Below are positions 7,819-15,602 of a stretch of DNA of 18,543 nt, one piece after another (the first letter of the stretch is position 1; each line of letters starts with the position of its first letter). The position numbers and the translations under genes are program-made. The notes beneath the pieces were generated by a model. That model was not told the origin of the DNA, ran no database searches, and saw only the letters and a program-made list of their open reading frames with translations. Origin of the DNA: Candidatus Poribacteria bacterium (GTDB taxonomy: Bacteria; Poribacteria; WGA-4E; WGA-3G); assembly GCA_007571355.1 (NCBI GenBank), contig RKRO01000197.1, positions 1-18,543 on the forward strand, given 5' to 3'.

Positions 7819-9078
7819 ATGGCAGCACGTTTAGCAATAGAGGGTGGCACGCCTGTTATCGCCGAACCTATCCCCGGCGGAATGCATGGACCCAGTATGA
7901 TAGACGAGCGTGAGATTGATGCCGTAACCGAAGTCTTACGCAGTGGTAAACTCTTTCGGTTCGTTGAGAATTCAAATGTAGGCAATTTTGAGAGCGAAGC
8001 AGCGGCGCACCTCGGTGTTAAACACACCTTGATGGTGAACTCAGGCACCTCGGCAATTATCTGTGCGCTCACTGGGCTCGGTATCGGACCGGGCGATGAG
8101 GTAATTTTACCAGGGTACACCTTTATTGCCACTGCTGCTGCTATCGTCGGCGTGGGCGCGATTCCGGTCATCGCGGAAATCGACGACTCGCTCGGTTTAG
8201 ACCCCGCCGATGTTGAACGAAAAATTACACCGCATACGAGAGCCATCTTACCGGTACACATGCAAGGCGTGCCGTGTCGTCTTGAAGCGATTATTGAACT
8301 TGCGCAGAAGCACAATCTCAAGGTCGTTGAAGATTGTTGCCAGTGCGTTGGGGGTCAGTACAAGGGTAAGTACGCGGGGACCTGGGGCGATGCAGGAGCG
8401 TGGAGTCTCAACTACTACAAGGTCATCTCTTGTGGGGAGGGGGGGCTCGTCTTTACCAACGACTATGATGTCTATGAACGTGCAGCGTTTGCCGCGGAAC
8501 CCGGTCTACCGATGTGGATGAGCGATTCTCAATGGCAGAATAAACCGTTTTCACGGCAGTGCTACCGGACAAGCGAAATTTTGGGTGCGATTGCCCGCGT
8601 GCAGCTCTCAAAATTAGAGGACATTTTAGAACACACGCGCCGGCTGAAAAAAACGTTCACTGCGGAACTCGCCGACACGCCGAAGGGGTATATTCGCCAA
8701 CATGTGGATGATCCGGCTGGTGAGTGTGGGATTAGTGCCGCCATTATTGTGCATGATGTGGAGCTCGCTAAGAAATACGCAGAGGCACTCAGGGCGGAAG
8801 GGCTCAACGCTGGTACCGCCTACAATGAAGGGTTCCCTGATCGGCATATCTATACGTATTGGGATTCGATTCTCTTTAAACACTCGCCAGACGCGTCAGG
8901 CTATCCCTGGCAGGATCCGCGCTACAAAGGAGATGTTGAATATTCACGGGATATGTGCCCGCAGACGTTATCTATCTTAGGGCGAGCCCTGCGACTCGGC
9001 TTCAACGTGAATATGCAGGAAGAGCATGCACGATTGATGGCAGCGGCAATTAACAAAGTAGACGATGCGCTCGGCTAA
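7819..9078 (+). CDS. DegT/DnrJ/EryC1/StrS family PLP-dependent aminotransferase
   Basis: The 419-residue protein has the fold-type I aminotransferase layout of the sugar-aminotransferase (StrS/ArnB/DegT) family. It starts with the common LAIEGGTPV. Visible motifs are the phosphate-binding NSGTSAI (74-80), DEVILPGYTFIATAAAI (93-109), EDCCQCVGG (171-179) with Asp172 expected to contact the PLP ring nitrogen, and SLNYYKVISCGEGG (196-209), in which Lys201 is the expected Schiff-base lysine. The active-site segment reads SLNYYK instead of the usual SF..(T/S)K, which also occurs in divergent members. Family members transfer an amino group to a keto sugar or act on inositol derivatives; no sugar-biosynthesis genes adjoin it, so the substrate is unknown. 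GGAGGA (7808-7813) lies 5 nt before the ATG. The stop is only 8 nt from the convergent acetyltransferase stop, with no terminator between them. Confidence 0.88.
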   Translation: MAARLAIEGGTPVIAEPIPGGMHGPSMIDEREIDAVTEVLRSGKLFRFVENSNVGNFESEAAAHLGVKHTLMVNSGTSAIICALTGLGIGPGDEVILPGYTFIATAAAIVGVGAIPVIAEIDDSLGLDPADVERKITPHTRAILPVHMQGVPCRLEAIIELAQKHNLKVVEDCCQCVGGQYKGKYAGTWGDAGAWSLNYYKVISCGEGGLVFTNDYDVYERAAFAAEPGLPMWMSDSQWQNKPFSRQCYRTSEILGAIARVQLSKLEDILEHTRRLKKTFTAELADTPKGYIRQHVDDPAGECGISAAIIVHDVELAKKYAEALRAEGLNAGTAYNEGFPDRHIYTYWDSILFKHSPDASGYPWQDPRYKGDVEYSRDMCPQTLSILGRALRLGFNVNMQEEHARLMAAAINKVDDALG

Positions 9079-9086
9079 TAGAGATC

Positions 9087-9848
9087 CTATTCTGATGACA
9101 TTGGGATGACATAAGTCCGCCGACCGACTTCGGTGAATCCCAATTTCTGTGCGACTCTGCGTGAGGCGATGTTGGCTTCACCGCAACTCCAGACAGGCAC
9201 TTTACCCATCGCCTGAATTTCTCTGGCGACAAGCGATGCAGCGGCGGTCGCGAACCCGTTTTCACGCCATGTCTCTACGGTAGAAACCCCGATATCAGCG
9301 TGCAGGTTTGTTTCTGCATAGATATGTGCGATAGCGACGATATTGCCATCCACAACGGCACCAGCAACGATACCTTCCGTTATCATCGCTTTGTGTGTTT
9401 TGTAACCGTTACCTTGAACTTCCGAGGGGGCTTCTGTCAGGCACTCGACATCTTCTAAGGTCAGAAGGCGAACCTTTTCGTTTGGATAGGCGTGAACAGG
9501 CTCTAAAAGGGCATGGTAGACATCGCCGTAATACCGGACAGATTTACCAATTTCTGCTTCAATAAGTGCCCCAAGGGGTTTGGCGCATGCAGTGTCTACG
9601 TTGATACAACTCCAACCGTCAGTGGCTTTTAGGAATTGCCACAATGCGTCGGCATCGATGCCAAAACCGCACGGCTCGTCTGGACAATAGGCATCGAAGA
9701 CGAGAGCAGCGGTGACATCCGGCAGCGTGCCAGCGACATAGGCGTTGCACGTTCCGTGCTTTAGACGGGCGGCAGAGATAACAGTCATCGGGGTATCACC
9801 AATGACATCAGCCAGTGTGAGACATTCTTGAAGAGTGAGTTTCGTCAT
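9087..9848 (-). CDS. GNAT-family N-acetyltransferase
   Basis: From ATG 9848 this gives 253 residues. The frame can be extended to a TTG at 9923, but that adds residues overlapping the divergent neighbour and has no ribosome-binding site. The C-terminal half carries the GNAT core: GIVAGAVVDGNIVAIAHIYA (159-178), the acetyl-CoA loop VETWRENGFATAAASL (191-206), and ANIASRRVAQKLGF (225-238) followed by a last strand. The N-terminal half (about 1-125) is not a standard GNAT core and may be a second, degenerate acetyltransferase-like domain. An N-acyltransferase acting on a small molecule or protein is likely; the substrate is not evident. There is no good Shine-Dalgarno sequence before the ATG. 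The start lies only 22 bp from that of the divergent PhnP-like gene, so its promoter must lie inside that gene. Confidence 0.75.
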   Translation of the reverse strand: MTKLTLQECLTLADVIGDTPMTVISAARLKHGTCNAYVAGTLPDVTAALVFDAYCPDEPCGFGIDADALWQFLKATDGWSCINVDTACAKPLGALIEAEIGKSVRYYGDVYHALLEPVHAYPNEKVRLLTLEDVECLTEAPSEVQGNGYKTHKAMITEGIVAGAVVDGNIVAIAHIYAETNLHADIGVSTVETWRENGFATAAASLVAREIQAMGKVPVWSCGEANIASRRVAQKLGFTEVGRRTYVIPMSSE

Positions 9849-9870
9849 TACCGCAAGGAAAATTAAAAAA

Positions 9871-10671
9871 GTGAAGATTACGATTTTAGGTTCAGGCACC
9901 TCAACAGGCGTTCCTGAGTACAAATGTGAATGTGAGACCTGCGAAGATGCACGGGATGTGAACTCAAAAAACTATCGGACCCGTTCATCAATCCACATTG
10001 AGAAAGATGAGAAAAGCCTCCAATTCGACTTGGGTCCCAATTTTATGGATCAGATTGTCCGGAATCGGATTGATCGGATAGATGCTGTTATCTTCACGCA
10101 TTCTCACGCCGATCATGTAAGTGGCACAAACGACATCGTGATGCCGTGCCGTAAACAACAGATGGATATGCCGATCTACGGGCCCGAGCAGACGATGAAC
10201 ATCTTGCAGCGCAACTTCGACTATATGTTCACAAAGGAGACCTTCCAAGGCGGTGGTGTCGGTCATCTGCTGCCGAATGTTGTTGATCCAGACGAGAGGT
10301 TTGCGTTGCTCGGTTTTGATATTATCCCGATTCCGGTGGAACACGGGAACGTCGACACTTTCGGGTATCGCATAGACAACTTCGGGTACCTTCCGGACGT
10401 GAAACGACTGCCGAAGGCATCGCAGGACTTGCTAAACGGGATAGAGGTGCTGGTAATTGATGCACTGAGTTTCAATCCGAGGCACCCGACACATCTTTCG
10501 GTGGGCGAAGCGTTAGAAATTAGCGAGGCCCTGAAACCGAGAGAGACCTATTTCACACACATCATGCACCGACTGGACCACCGCTATTTCCCGGATCAGT
10601 GTAAAGAGATGGACATTGAACTCCCTGACAACGCCTACCTCGCTTATGACGGGCAGGTTATTCAGTTTTAA
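9871..10671 (+). CDS. Metallo-beta-lactamase-fold hydrolase, PhnP-like phosphodiesterase
   Basis: I start at GTG 9871 (protein MKITILGSGTSTGVPEYKCE...), preceded by AAGGAA at 9855-9860, giving 266 residues. The frame also runs back to a GTG at 9835, but those 12 residues lack homologous character. Metal ligands are visible: THSHADH (76-82), VEHGN with His158, Asp197 in VIDALS, and FTHIMHRLDH (228-237). The N-terminal C-x-C-x2-C (Cys19, Cys21, Cys24) matches the extra structural zinc site of PhnP. PhnP opens cyclic ribose 1,2-phosphate in phosphonate breakdown, but related enzymes have other phosphodiester substrates, and no phn genes are in the window. The substrate is therefore uncertain while the family is clear. 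A hairpin follows between this gene and the convergent adaptor gene. Confidence 0.85.
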   Translation: MKITILGSGTSTGVPEYKCECETCEDARDVNSKNYRTRSSIHIEKDEKSLQFDLGPNFMDQIVRNRIDRIDAVIFTHSHADHVSGTNDIVMPCRKQQMDMPIYGPEQTMNILQRNFDYMFTKETFQGGGVGHLLPNVVDPDERFALLGFDIIPIPVEHGNVDTFGYRIDNFGYLPDVKRLPKASQDLLNGIEVLVIDALSFNPRHPTHLSVGEALEISEALKPRETYFTHIMHRLDHRYFPDQCKEMDIELPDNAYLAYDGQVIQF

Positions 10672-10672
10672 G

Positions 10673-10735
10673 AGTTGTCGGTTTTCGGTTTTCAAGTAAA
10701 GAAAACTTTGGTTATCGTAAAACCCATAATTATTT
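10673..10735 (+). repeat. Intergenic repeat related to elements at 12711 and to the TTATAGTAAAGCC head
   Basis: AGTTGTCGGTTTTCGGTTTT followed by C-AAGTAAAGAAAAC (10673-10707) resembles 12711-12750, including paired CGGTTTTC and GAAAAC arms. TTATCGTAAAACCCATAATT (10712-10731) looks like a diverged copy of the head of the repeats at 6576, 16926, 17078 and 17443. Confidence 0.45.
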
Positions 10736-10746
10736 GCACGCGCGGT

Positions 10747-10770
10747 AAGGGCTGGGTAACCCCAGCCCCT
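10747..10770. terminator. Hairpin between convergent genes
   Basis: GGGCTGGG (10749-10756), loop TAAC, then CCCAGCCC (10761-10768) form a perfect 8-bp G/C-rich stem. It lies between the PhnP-like gene (stop 10671) and the adaptor gene (stop 10800). No U-tract follows on either strand, so it may be a palindromic repeat that only partly serves as a terminator. Confidence 0.5.
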
Positions 10771-10799
10771 AAAGGGTGTAATGCCTGCAACTATTCCGT

Positions 10800-12683
10800 C
10801 TATCGTCCCCAGCCACCTTGCGGGGGTCTGCGTTGTTGCAGAATAACGCGATCGCCTTCGGTTACGCCGCTTGTGATAACCACTTTCGTCTCGTTTTGCA
10901 TGCCGGTTTCAACAAGTGTTCTCTTGCCTGTAGGGCTCCCATCATCCAGCATGACGTGTTTTCCACTTGAGACAGTCACTTGCGCGCGTACCCCGTCGGC
11001 TTCCTTTTTGCCTTTCACGAGGAGCGATACCGTTGCGGGGCCTGGTGTGATCCCGCGCTGATTGCTATCTAAGCTGAAGGTAACACTGCCGTTTCCGACA
11101 CTTTCAACCGTACCACTGAAAGTTTTCTCGCTGATGGTCTGCATGGTAATCGGTTGATTCGCTTTAAAGGGAGAAGTATTACCCACCTGTGCGTTGACGG
11201 TCACACTTTTTTCGCTGATGATAGCGTCGATGGGTGCCATCAGAACATTCTTCTCTTCGTAGGTGATAATGTCAACATCTGTACTCATGCCGGGTTTGAG
11301 TTCCTCCGGGGATCCGAGGACTTCTATCATGACTTCAAAGGAGATGATATTGTCCTGTTGCTGCCCGCTCGGCGAGATTTCATAGACTCTGCCTTCATAT
11401 ATTTTGTTTTGATAGGCATCGACTTTGATTTCCGCCTTCTGTTCTTCATTCAGCCGCTCCATATCCACTTCATTGATGAACGTTTTAACGACCATCTTGG
11501 ACGGGTCAACGATGGTCATAAGGGGTGGACTTTGTGAGAATGCTGAACGTCCGGAAGTCACAATTTCCCCCTCTTCAAGCTCGAGCAGCGTGACGATACC
11601 TGCCATAGGTGCCTTGATCGTCGTCCACTCAAGGCGTTCTGCTTGGTTCTTCAGGGTACTCTCACGGCGAAGTCGGTTGGCATCAGCACTGACTCTGGAT
11701 TGTTCCGTCAACAATTTTTCATTTTCGAGGGTCAGCAACAGTTCATCCAACCTGGTTTTGGAATTTTCGACGCGGAGTCTGGCTTCTTCTTCTGAATTCT
11801 TCCGCATCTTTTTGAGGTCTTCAAGGTTCTGCTTCTGGTTTTCCAATGTTAATTCGCGTGAGGCGATGGAGGTTTCCCGGACTTTAATCGTTCTTTCTTG
11901 TGAAGCGATGGTCTGTTTCTGGGATTCTACGCGTTTTTGGGCATTTTGATATTGGACTTCAGCGTTGACGTGCTGCGCTTGTGCGTCTTCCAACGCTTTT
12001 TTCGAGACCAATTCCTTTTCATAAAGTTCGGTGTTTCGATCAAGTTCAGATTTCGCGTTATCCAACGAAATCTTGGCAGAACCGAGCGATGTCTCCTGTT
12101 CAGAGAGTGTAATTTTTGCTTGTTCGAGCGCGATTCGGGCTTGCTCCAAGGCGATGTTGTCTTGATCGAGTGAGTTTTTTGCAGTCTGAATGTCTGTTTC
12201 GGATTGGTTGATTTGTGTTATGGTCGTGGCTTGCGTGGTCTCATAATTCGCCTGAGAGATTTTGAAGTCGGATTCAGCCTGAACTAATTGGCTTTGAAGC
12301 CGCTCTTTTTTGAGCTCAATATTGAGTTCAGCCTGTTTGACTTGTGCTTTCGCGGCGCGGACATCCGCTTCCGCCTGCTTCTTCTCTTCGACATAGAGTT
12401 CGGGATCAAGTTCTATGAGTACTTGACCTTCTTCAACAAATTCACCATTTTTGACGTGGAGTTTAACAATTTCACCCTCAACATTAGATTTAACTTCCAC
12501 GTCGATAAGCGGTTCCAGGTTCCCTGTGGCACTAATCCGCATTTGGAAATCGCCGCGTTCAACAACCTCAACTTTTTTTGTCAAAGACGGGTCTGGACCG
12601 TTTCCGCCGCGTCCGAGCACAACCCAGCCGATTGCACCGATAAGGACGATAATAACGGCAACAGCAATAATAAGATTTTTCAA
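10800..12683 (-). CDS. MacA/HlyD-type periplasmic adaptor with a very long coiled-coil hairpin
   Basis: I place the start at TTG 12683, preceded by AGGAGAG with about 8 nt spacing, giving 627 residues. The reading frame continues upstream, but that extension is read from intergenic repeat sequence. A membrane anchor (about 3-24) precedes a beta region. A split lipoyl-like domain has halves at about 60-96 (VEVKSNVEGEIVKLHVKNGE, 62-81) and about 352-378 (WTTIKAPMAGIVTLLELEEG, 353-372). Between them lies an almost uninterrupted Gln/Glu/Ala-rich coiled coil, about 97-351. Its centre holds the R-x3-L-x6-S signature (Arg216, Leu220, Ser227) that marks the tip contacting TolC-like channels in MacA and AcrA. 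Beta-barrel and membrane-proximal domains follow (about 395-615). The protein should link the inner-membrane permeases encoded upstream to an outer-membrane channel encoded elsewhere. It is the last gene of the export cluster. Confidence 0.85.
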   Translation of the reverse strand: MKNLIIAVAVIIVLIGAIGWVVLGRGGNGPDPSLTKKVEVVERGDFQMRISATGNLEPLIDVEVKSNVEGEIVKLHVKNGEFVEEGQVLIELDPELYVEEKKQAEADVRAAKAQVKQAELNIELKKERLQSQLVQAESDFKISQANYETTQATTITQINQSETDIQTAKNSLDQDNIALEQARIALEQAKITLSEQETSLGSAKISLDNAKSELDRNTELYEKELVSKKALEDAQAQHVNAEVQYQNAQKRVESQKQTIASQERTIKVRETSIASRELTLENQKQNLEDLKKMRKNSEEEARLRVENSKTRLDELLLTLENEKLLTEQSRVSADANRLRRESTLKNQAERLEWTTIKAPMAGIVTLLELEEGEIVTSGRSAFSQSPPLMTIVDPSKMVVKTFINEVDMERLNEEQKAEIKVDAYQNKIYEGRVYEISPSGQQQDNIISFEVMIEVLGSPEELKPGMSTDVDIITYEEKNVLMAPIDAIISEKSVTVNAQVGNTSPFKANQPITMQTISEKTFSGTVESVGNGSVTFSLDSNQRGITPGPATVSLLVKGKKEADGVRAQVTVSSGKHVMLDDGSPTGKRTLVETGMQNETKVVITSGVTEGDRVILQQRRPPQGGWGR

Positions 12684-12710
12684 GGCTAATCTCTCCTGTG
12701 TAGTGGTTAT

Positions 12711-12780
12711 CAGTTGTCGACCAACGGTTTTCATGCAGTAAGCGAAAACCGCTTTAACGGAAAACCGAAAACCGAAAACT
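12711..12780. repeat. GAAAACCG-rich palindromic intergenic repeat
   Basis: CGGTTTTC (12725-12732) and GAAAACCG (12744-12751) are perfect inverted arms. They are followed by tandem GGAAAACCGAAAACCGAAAA (12759-12778). AGTTGTCG and the CGGTTTTC..GTAA..GAAAAC pattern recur at 10673-10707, on the other side of the adaptor gene. Confidence 0.55.
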
Positions 12781-12795
12781 ATATTTGCGAATGGA

Positions 12796-14112
12796 CTAAT
12801 CGGACCGGAGTGCTTCAACGGGTGTGAGTTTTGCAGCCTTATTCGCCGGATACAATCCGAAGAAGACACCGATAGCTACCGAAACGAGTAGGGCGATCAC
12901 CATGGTACCAATGGAGATAACCGATGGCCAATTGCTCCCTTCCCAGACGAATTTAGAGATGAGTGCGGCGGTGCCGCGCCCCATAAAGACCCCTAAGATC
13001 GCGCCGAGTATACCGCCCCCAAGTGTCAGCACGGCTGCCTCAATCAAGAACTGGGTTAAAATATCGTTCCGTGTTGCCCCGAGTGCTTTCCGCAAGCCGA
13101 TCTCACGGGTCCGGTCGGTAACAGAGACGAGCATGATGTTCATTACACCGATGCCGGCAACCATGAGGGCAATACCAGCAATACCGCCCATCAAAGCTTT
13201 CATCACCAAGCCGACCTTATTCGCGGTTGCTAACTCCTCTGTAGCTGTCCAATAGTTGTATTCTTCACCTGTGTTGTTGTGTTGTCTTCCTAATACAGTT
13301 TTGGCATCCGCGATTGCTAATGAGATGGTATCTACATCGGCTGCTTCGATGCGGATACGTTCAACATCTTGGCGCCCTTTGAACCGCTGTTGGAGTGTTG
13401 TTATCGGAATGATGAACCGGTCATCCCATCCGGAGGTATCCATTGCATCGCCTTTCTCTTCCATCACACCGATAACTTTGAGGCGTACCTCATAGAGTCC
13501 ACTTCTGCCGTACCGGTACGACTGACGAGAGGCTTTAATCTCTTTACCGACAGGGTCTTCATCGATGAAAACCTCTTCGGCAACTTTCGAGCCGATGACA
13601 GCAACGCTACTCGCAGCTTCTACCTCTTCAGTGCTAAAGAATCTACCACTTGCAGGATACCAGTTATGCGATCGGTCATACCCAGCCGTTGACGCGACGA
13701 TACGCGATTCTTTGGAGCGTCCCTTGTAATTGACGCTCCAGCCCGGCATATCGTCTTCAGCGACAACATCAACGACACCGCGTGCATGCTTCAGGATTTC
13801 AAAGGCATCTTCGGTTTCAAGGTCTTCGGCGCGATTTCTTTGCCAGCGGCCTCTGCCGCGTACAGCTTCGCCAGCTGCACGGCTCAACGTCCCAGACTGT
13901 TTGTCCCAATCATCTTTATAGACTTCAATAATTTTTGTGCCGCCGGTTCGCTCAATCTCGCGTAGAACCATGGCACTGGATCCGTCTCCGACAGATACCA
14001 TACTCACAACAGAGCCGACCCCGACGATAATCCCTAAGATTGTCAAAGCGGAGCGGAGCGGGTTACGTCGCAAGCTGGAAATGCCTAAAATAATACATTC
14101 AAGTATATTCAT
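12796..14112 (-). CDS. MacB/FtsX-type ABC transporter permease (third of three)
   Basis: The 438-residue protein has four membrane segments in MacB order: about 22-42 (LTILGIIVGVGSVVSMVSVG), about 303-330, about 357-378 and about 398-423. Residues about 45-300 form a large periplasmic MacB-type domain between segments 1 and 2. The conserved cytoplasmic signature DRTREIGLRKALGATRNDIL (333-352) and the C-terminal PVEALRSD confirm the family. It lacks the N-terminal ATPase domain of true MacB, so it needs a separate ATPase. AGGAGG lies 5 nt before the ATG and overlaps the stop codon of the preceding permease gene (9-nt gap), which suggests coupled translation. Its periplasmic domain differs from the two other permeases (for example an insert about 70-100 and NTGEEYNYWTATEEL at 280-294), so it may supply a distinct half of a heterodimer. 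Confidence 0.88.
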   Translation of the reverse strand: MNILECIILGISSLRRNPLRSALTILGIIVGVGSVVSMVSVGDGSSAMVLREIERTGGTKIIEVYKDDWDKQSGTLSRAAGEAVRGRGRWQRNRAEDLETEDAFEILKHARGVVDVVAEDDMPGWSVNYKGRSKESRIVASTAGYDRSHNWYPASGRFFSTEEVEAASSVAVIGSKVAEEVFIDEDPVGKEIKASRQSYRYGRSGLYEVRLKVIGVMEEKGDAMDTSGWDDRFIIPITTLQQRFKGRQDVERIRIEAADVDTISLAIADAKTVLGRQHNNTGEEYNYWTATEELATANKVGLVMKALMGGIAGIALMVAGIGVMNIMLVSVTDRTREIGLRKALGATRNDILTQFLIEAAVLTLGGGILGAILGVFMGRGTAALISKFVWEGSNWPSVISIGTMVIALLVSVAIGVFFGLYPANKAAKLTPVEALRSD

Positions 14113-14121
14113 TTGTGCCTC

Positions 14122-15423
14122 CTAATCGGTACGTAAGGCTTCGATCGGTGAGAGTGCCGAAGCTTTTATTGCCGGGTACAAGCCAAAGAAGATGCCGATG
14201 ATGGCTGAAAATGACACAGAAATCAGGATCCACTGTGTTGAAATGACTGAGGGCCATTCAGGAACAATTTGGACGATTTTGACAGCGAGCACTGCCATCC
14301 CTTCGCCAGCAAGCACACCTAAGCCGATGCCGATGGCGCCGCCAACGGCACACATCGCGACAGCTTCTATTAAGAACTGGATAAGAATGTCCAAACGTTT
14401 TGCACCGAGTGCTTTTCGGAGTCCGATCTCGCGTGTCCGCTCGGTTACGGCAACCAGCATCATGTTCATAATGCCGATGCCACCAACAAGCAGCGAGAAC
14501 CCGGCGATGCTGCCGAGTGCGATTTTGATCACATTACCGATTCTTTCCAATTGCGCCATACCCTCGCGCATGTCTCTAATCATAAAGAAATCGTCTTCGC
14601 CCTTATGCCGCTTCCGCATAACGGCTTTCACTTCCTCAATTGCTTGTGGCACTTCTTCTACGGTATTTGCGTGAACCGAAAGCATTACAACGTGGTCATT
14701 GCCAGTGAACCGTTTCTGTGTTGTTGTCAGCGGAAGGAAAACCATGTCATCCAAGTTCCATCCGAATCGTAGGCTTCGCCCGCGGGGTGCCATCGTCCCG
14801 ACGACCAGAAACCGCTCGGTAATGCGCGTATCGTCTCTTCTACCCCACCGATCCCGGCGATCACCGCCTCTACCGATTTTAATCTCTTTTCCCAACGGTG
14901 AGGCGTTCCCGAATAAGGTCATAGCTACCTCTGTACCTAACACACAGACTTTTGTTTCGTTTACAATGTCTTCTTCGGTAATGAACCTTCCTTGTTCAAT
15001 GTCCCAATCCATTGCCTCCGCGAACGAGTAGTTTACACCGTTATAGCCCGTTCGTGCTTCAGATCCATCGGCGGCCTGTACAAGTACGCCTCTCCATTCC
15101 GGAATGCGCGGCACCACAACTTTCACAGATGGACATTCCGCTTCAATTGCCAACACATCTTCAAATTCAAAGTGTTCGTTACTACGATTCGCGACCCACC
15201 GGTTGCCTACCCGTTTATGACCGCTTCTATACATGGTGAACTGGTTCACACCGCCCAATTTTTGGGCATCTTGTAGCACAATCGCTTTCGCACCGTCACC
15301 GATAGCAATCATCGCTAAAACTGCGGCGACACCGATGATAATACCGAGCATCGTCAGCAGCGAACGAAGTTTGTTGCTACGAATCGCAGCAATGCCAACA
15401 GATAACCCTTCAAATATACGCAT
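14122..15423 (-). CDS. MacB/FtsX-type ABC transporter permease (second of three)
   Basis: The 433-residue protein shows membrane segment 1 at about 22-42, a periplasmic domain about 45-295, and segments 2-4 at about 299-326, 352-375 and 394-419. The MacB/FtsX signature ERTREIGLRKALGAKRLDIL spans 328-347 and the tail reads SPIEALRTD. It has no ATPase domain. GGAGGC stands about 6 nt before the ATG. It aligns with the upstream 433-residue permease without gaps from end to end, and stretches of DNA are identical (44 nt at 14399-14442 and 15880-15923). They are thus tandem duplicates, or have been kept alike by gene conversion. Both carry a charged loop with RWGRR near 192-196. The 179-bp gap upstream, with no recognisable promoter or terminator, suggests co-transcription with that gene. 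Confidence 0.88.
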   Translation of the reverse strand: MRIFEGLSVGIAAIRSNKLRSLLTMLGIIIGVAAVLAMIAIGDGAKAIVLQDAQKLGGVNQFTMYRSGHKRVGNRWVANRSNEHFEFEDVLAIEAECPSVKVVVPRIPEWRGVLVQAADGSEARTGYNGVNYSFAEAMDWDIEQGRFITEEDIVNETKVCVLGTEVAMTLFGNASPLGKEIKIGRGGDRRDRWGRRDDTRITERFLVVGTMAPRGRSLRFGWNLDDMVFLPLTTTQKRFTGNDHVVMLSVHANTVEEVPQAIEEVKAVMRKRHKGEDDFFMIRDMREGMAQLERIGNVIKIALGSIAGFSLLVGGIGIMNMMLVAVTERTREIGLRKALGAKRLDILIQFLIEAVAMCAVGGAIGIGLGVLAGEGMAVLAVKIVQIVPEWPSVISTQWILISVSFSAIIGIFFGLYPAIKASALSPIEALRTD

Positions 15424-15602
15424 TTCACGCCTCCGAATTAAAAGTATATTTGTATGCTCGATATTTTAGACAGCAGAAACGTAAATAAGTTCGCGTTTTT
15501 TTGATAGAAACGGATTCCGCGCCTCAATTTTTGTAGAACGCACCCTTGTTTTAGACGTAATCGCGTGAAAAGGGTTTAGTGTTTTCGGCCCCTAACGATG
15601 TC

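Noticed and set aside
9849..9923. TTG start at 9923 for the acetyltransferase
   Set aside because: It would overlap the PhnP-like gene start on the other strand, lacks a ribosome-binding site and adds a hydrophobic stretch not part of the GNAT protein.
12684..12869. N-terminal extension of the adaptor to 12869
   Set aside because: The extension overlaps the third permease gene and is read from palindromic repeat sequence; the TTG at 12683 has AGGAGAG and begins directly at the membrane anchor.
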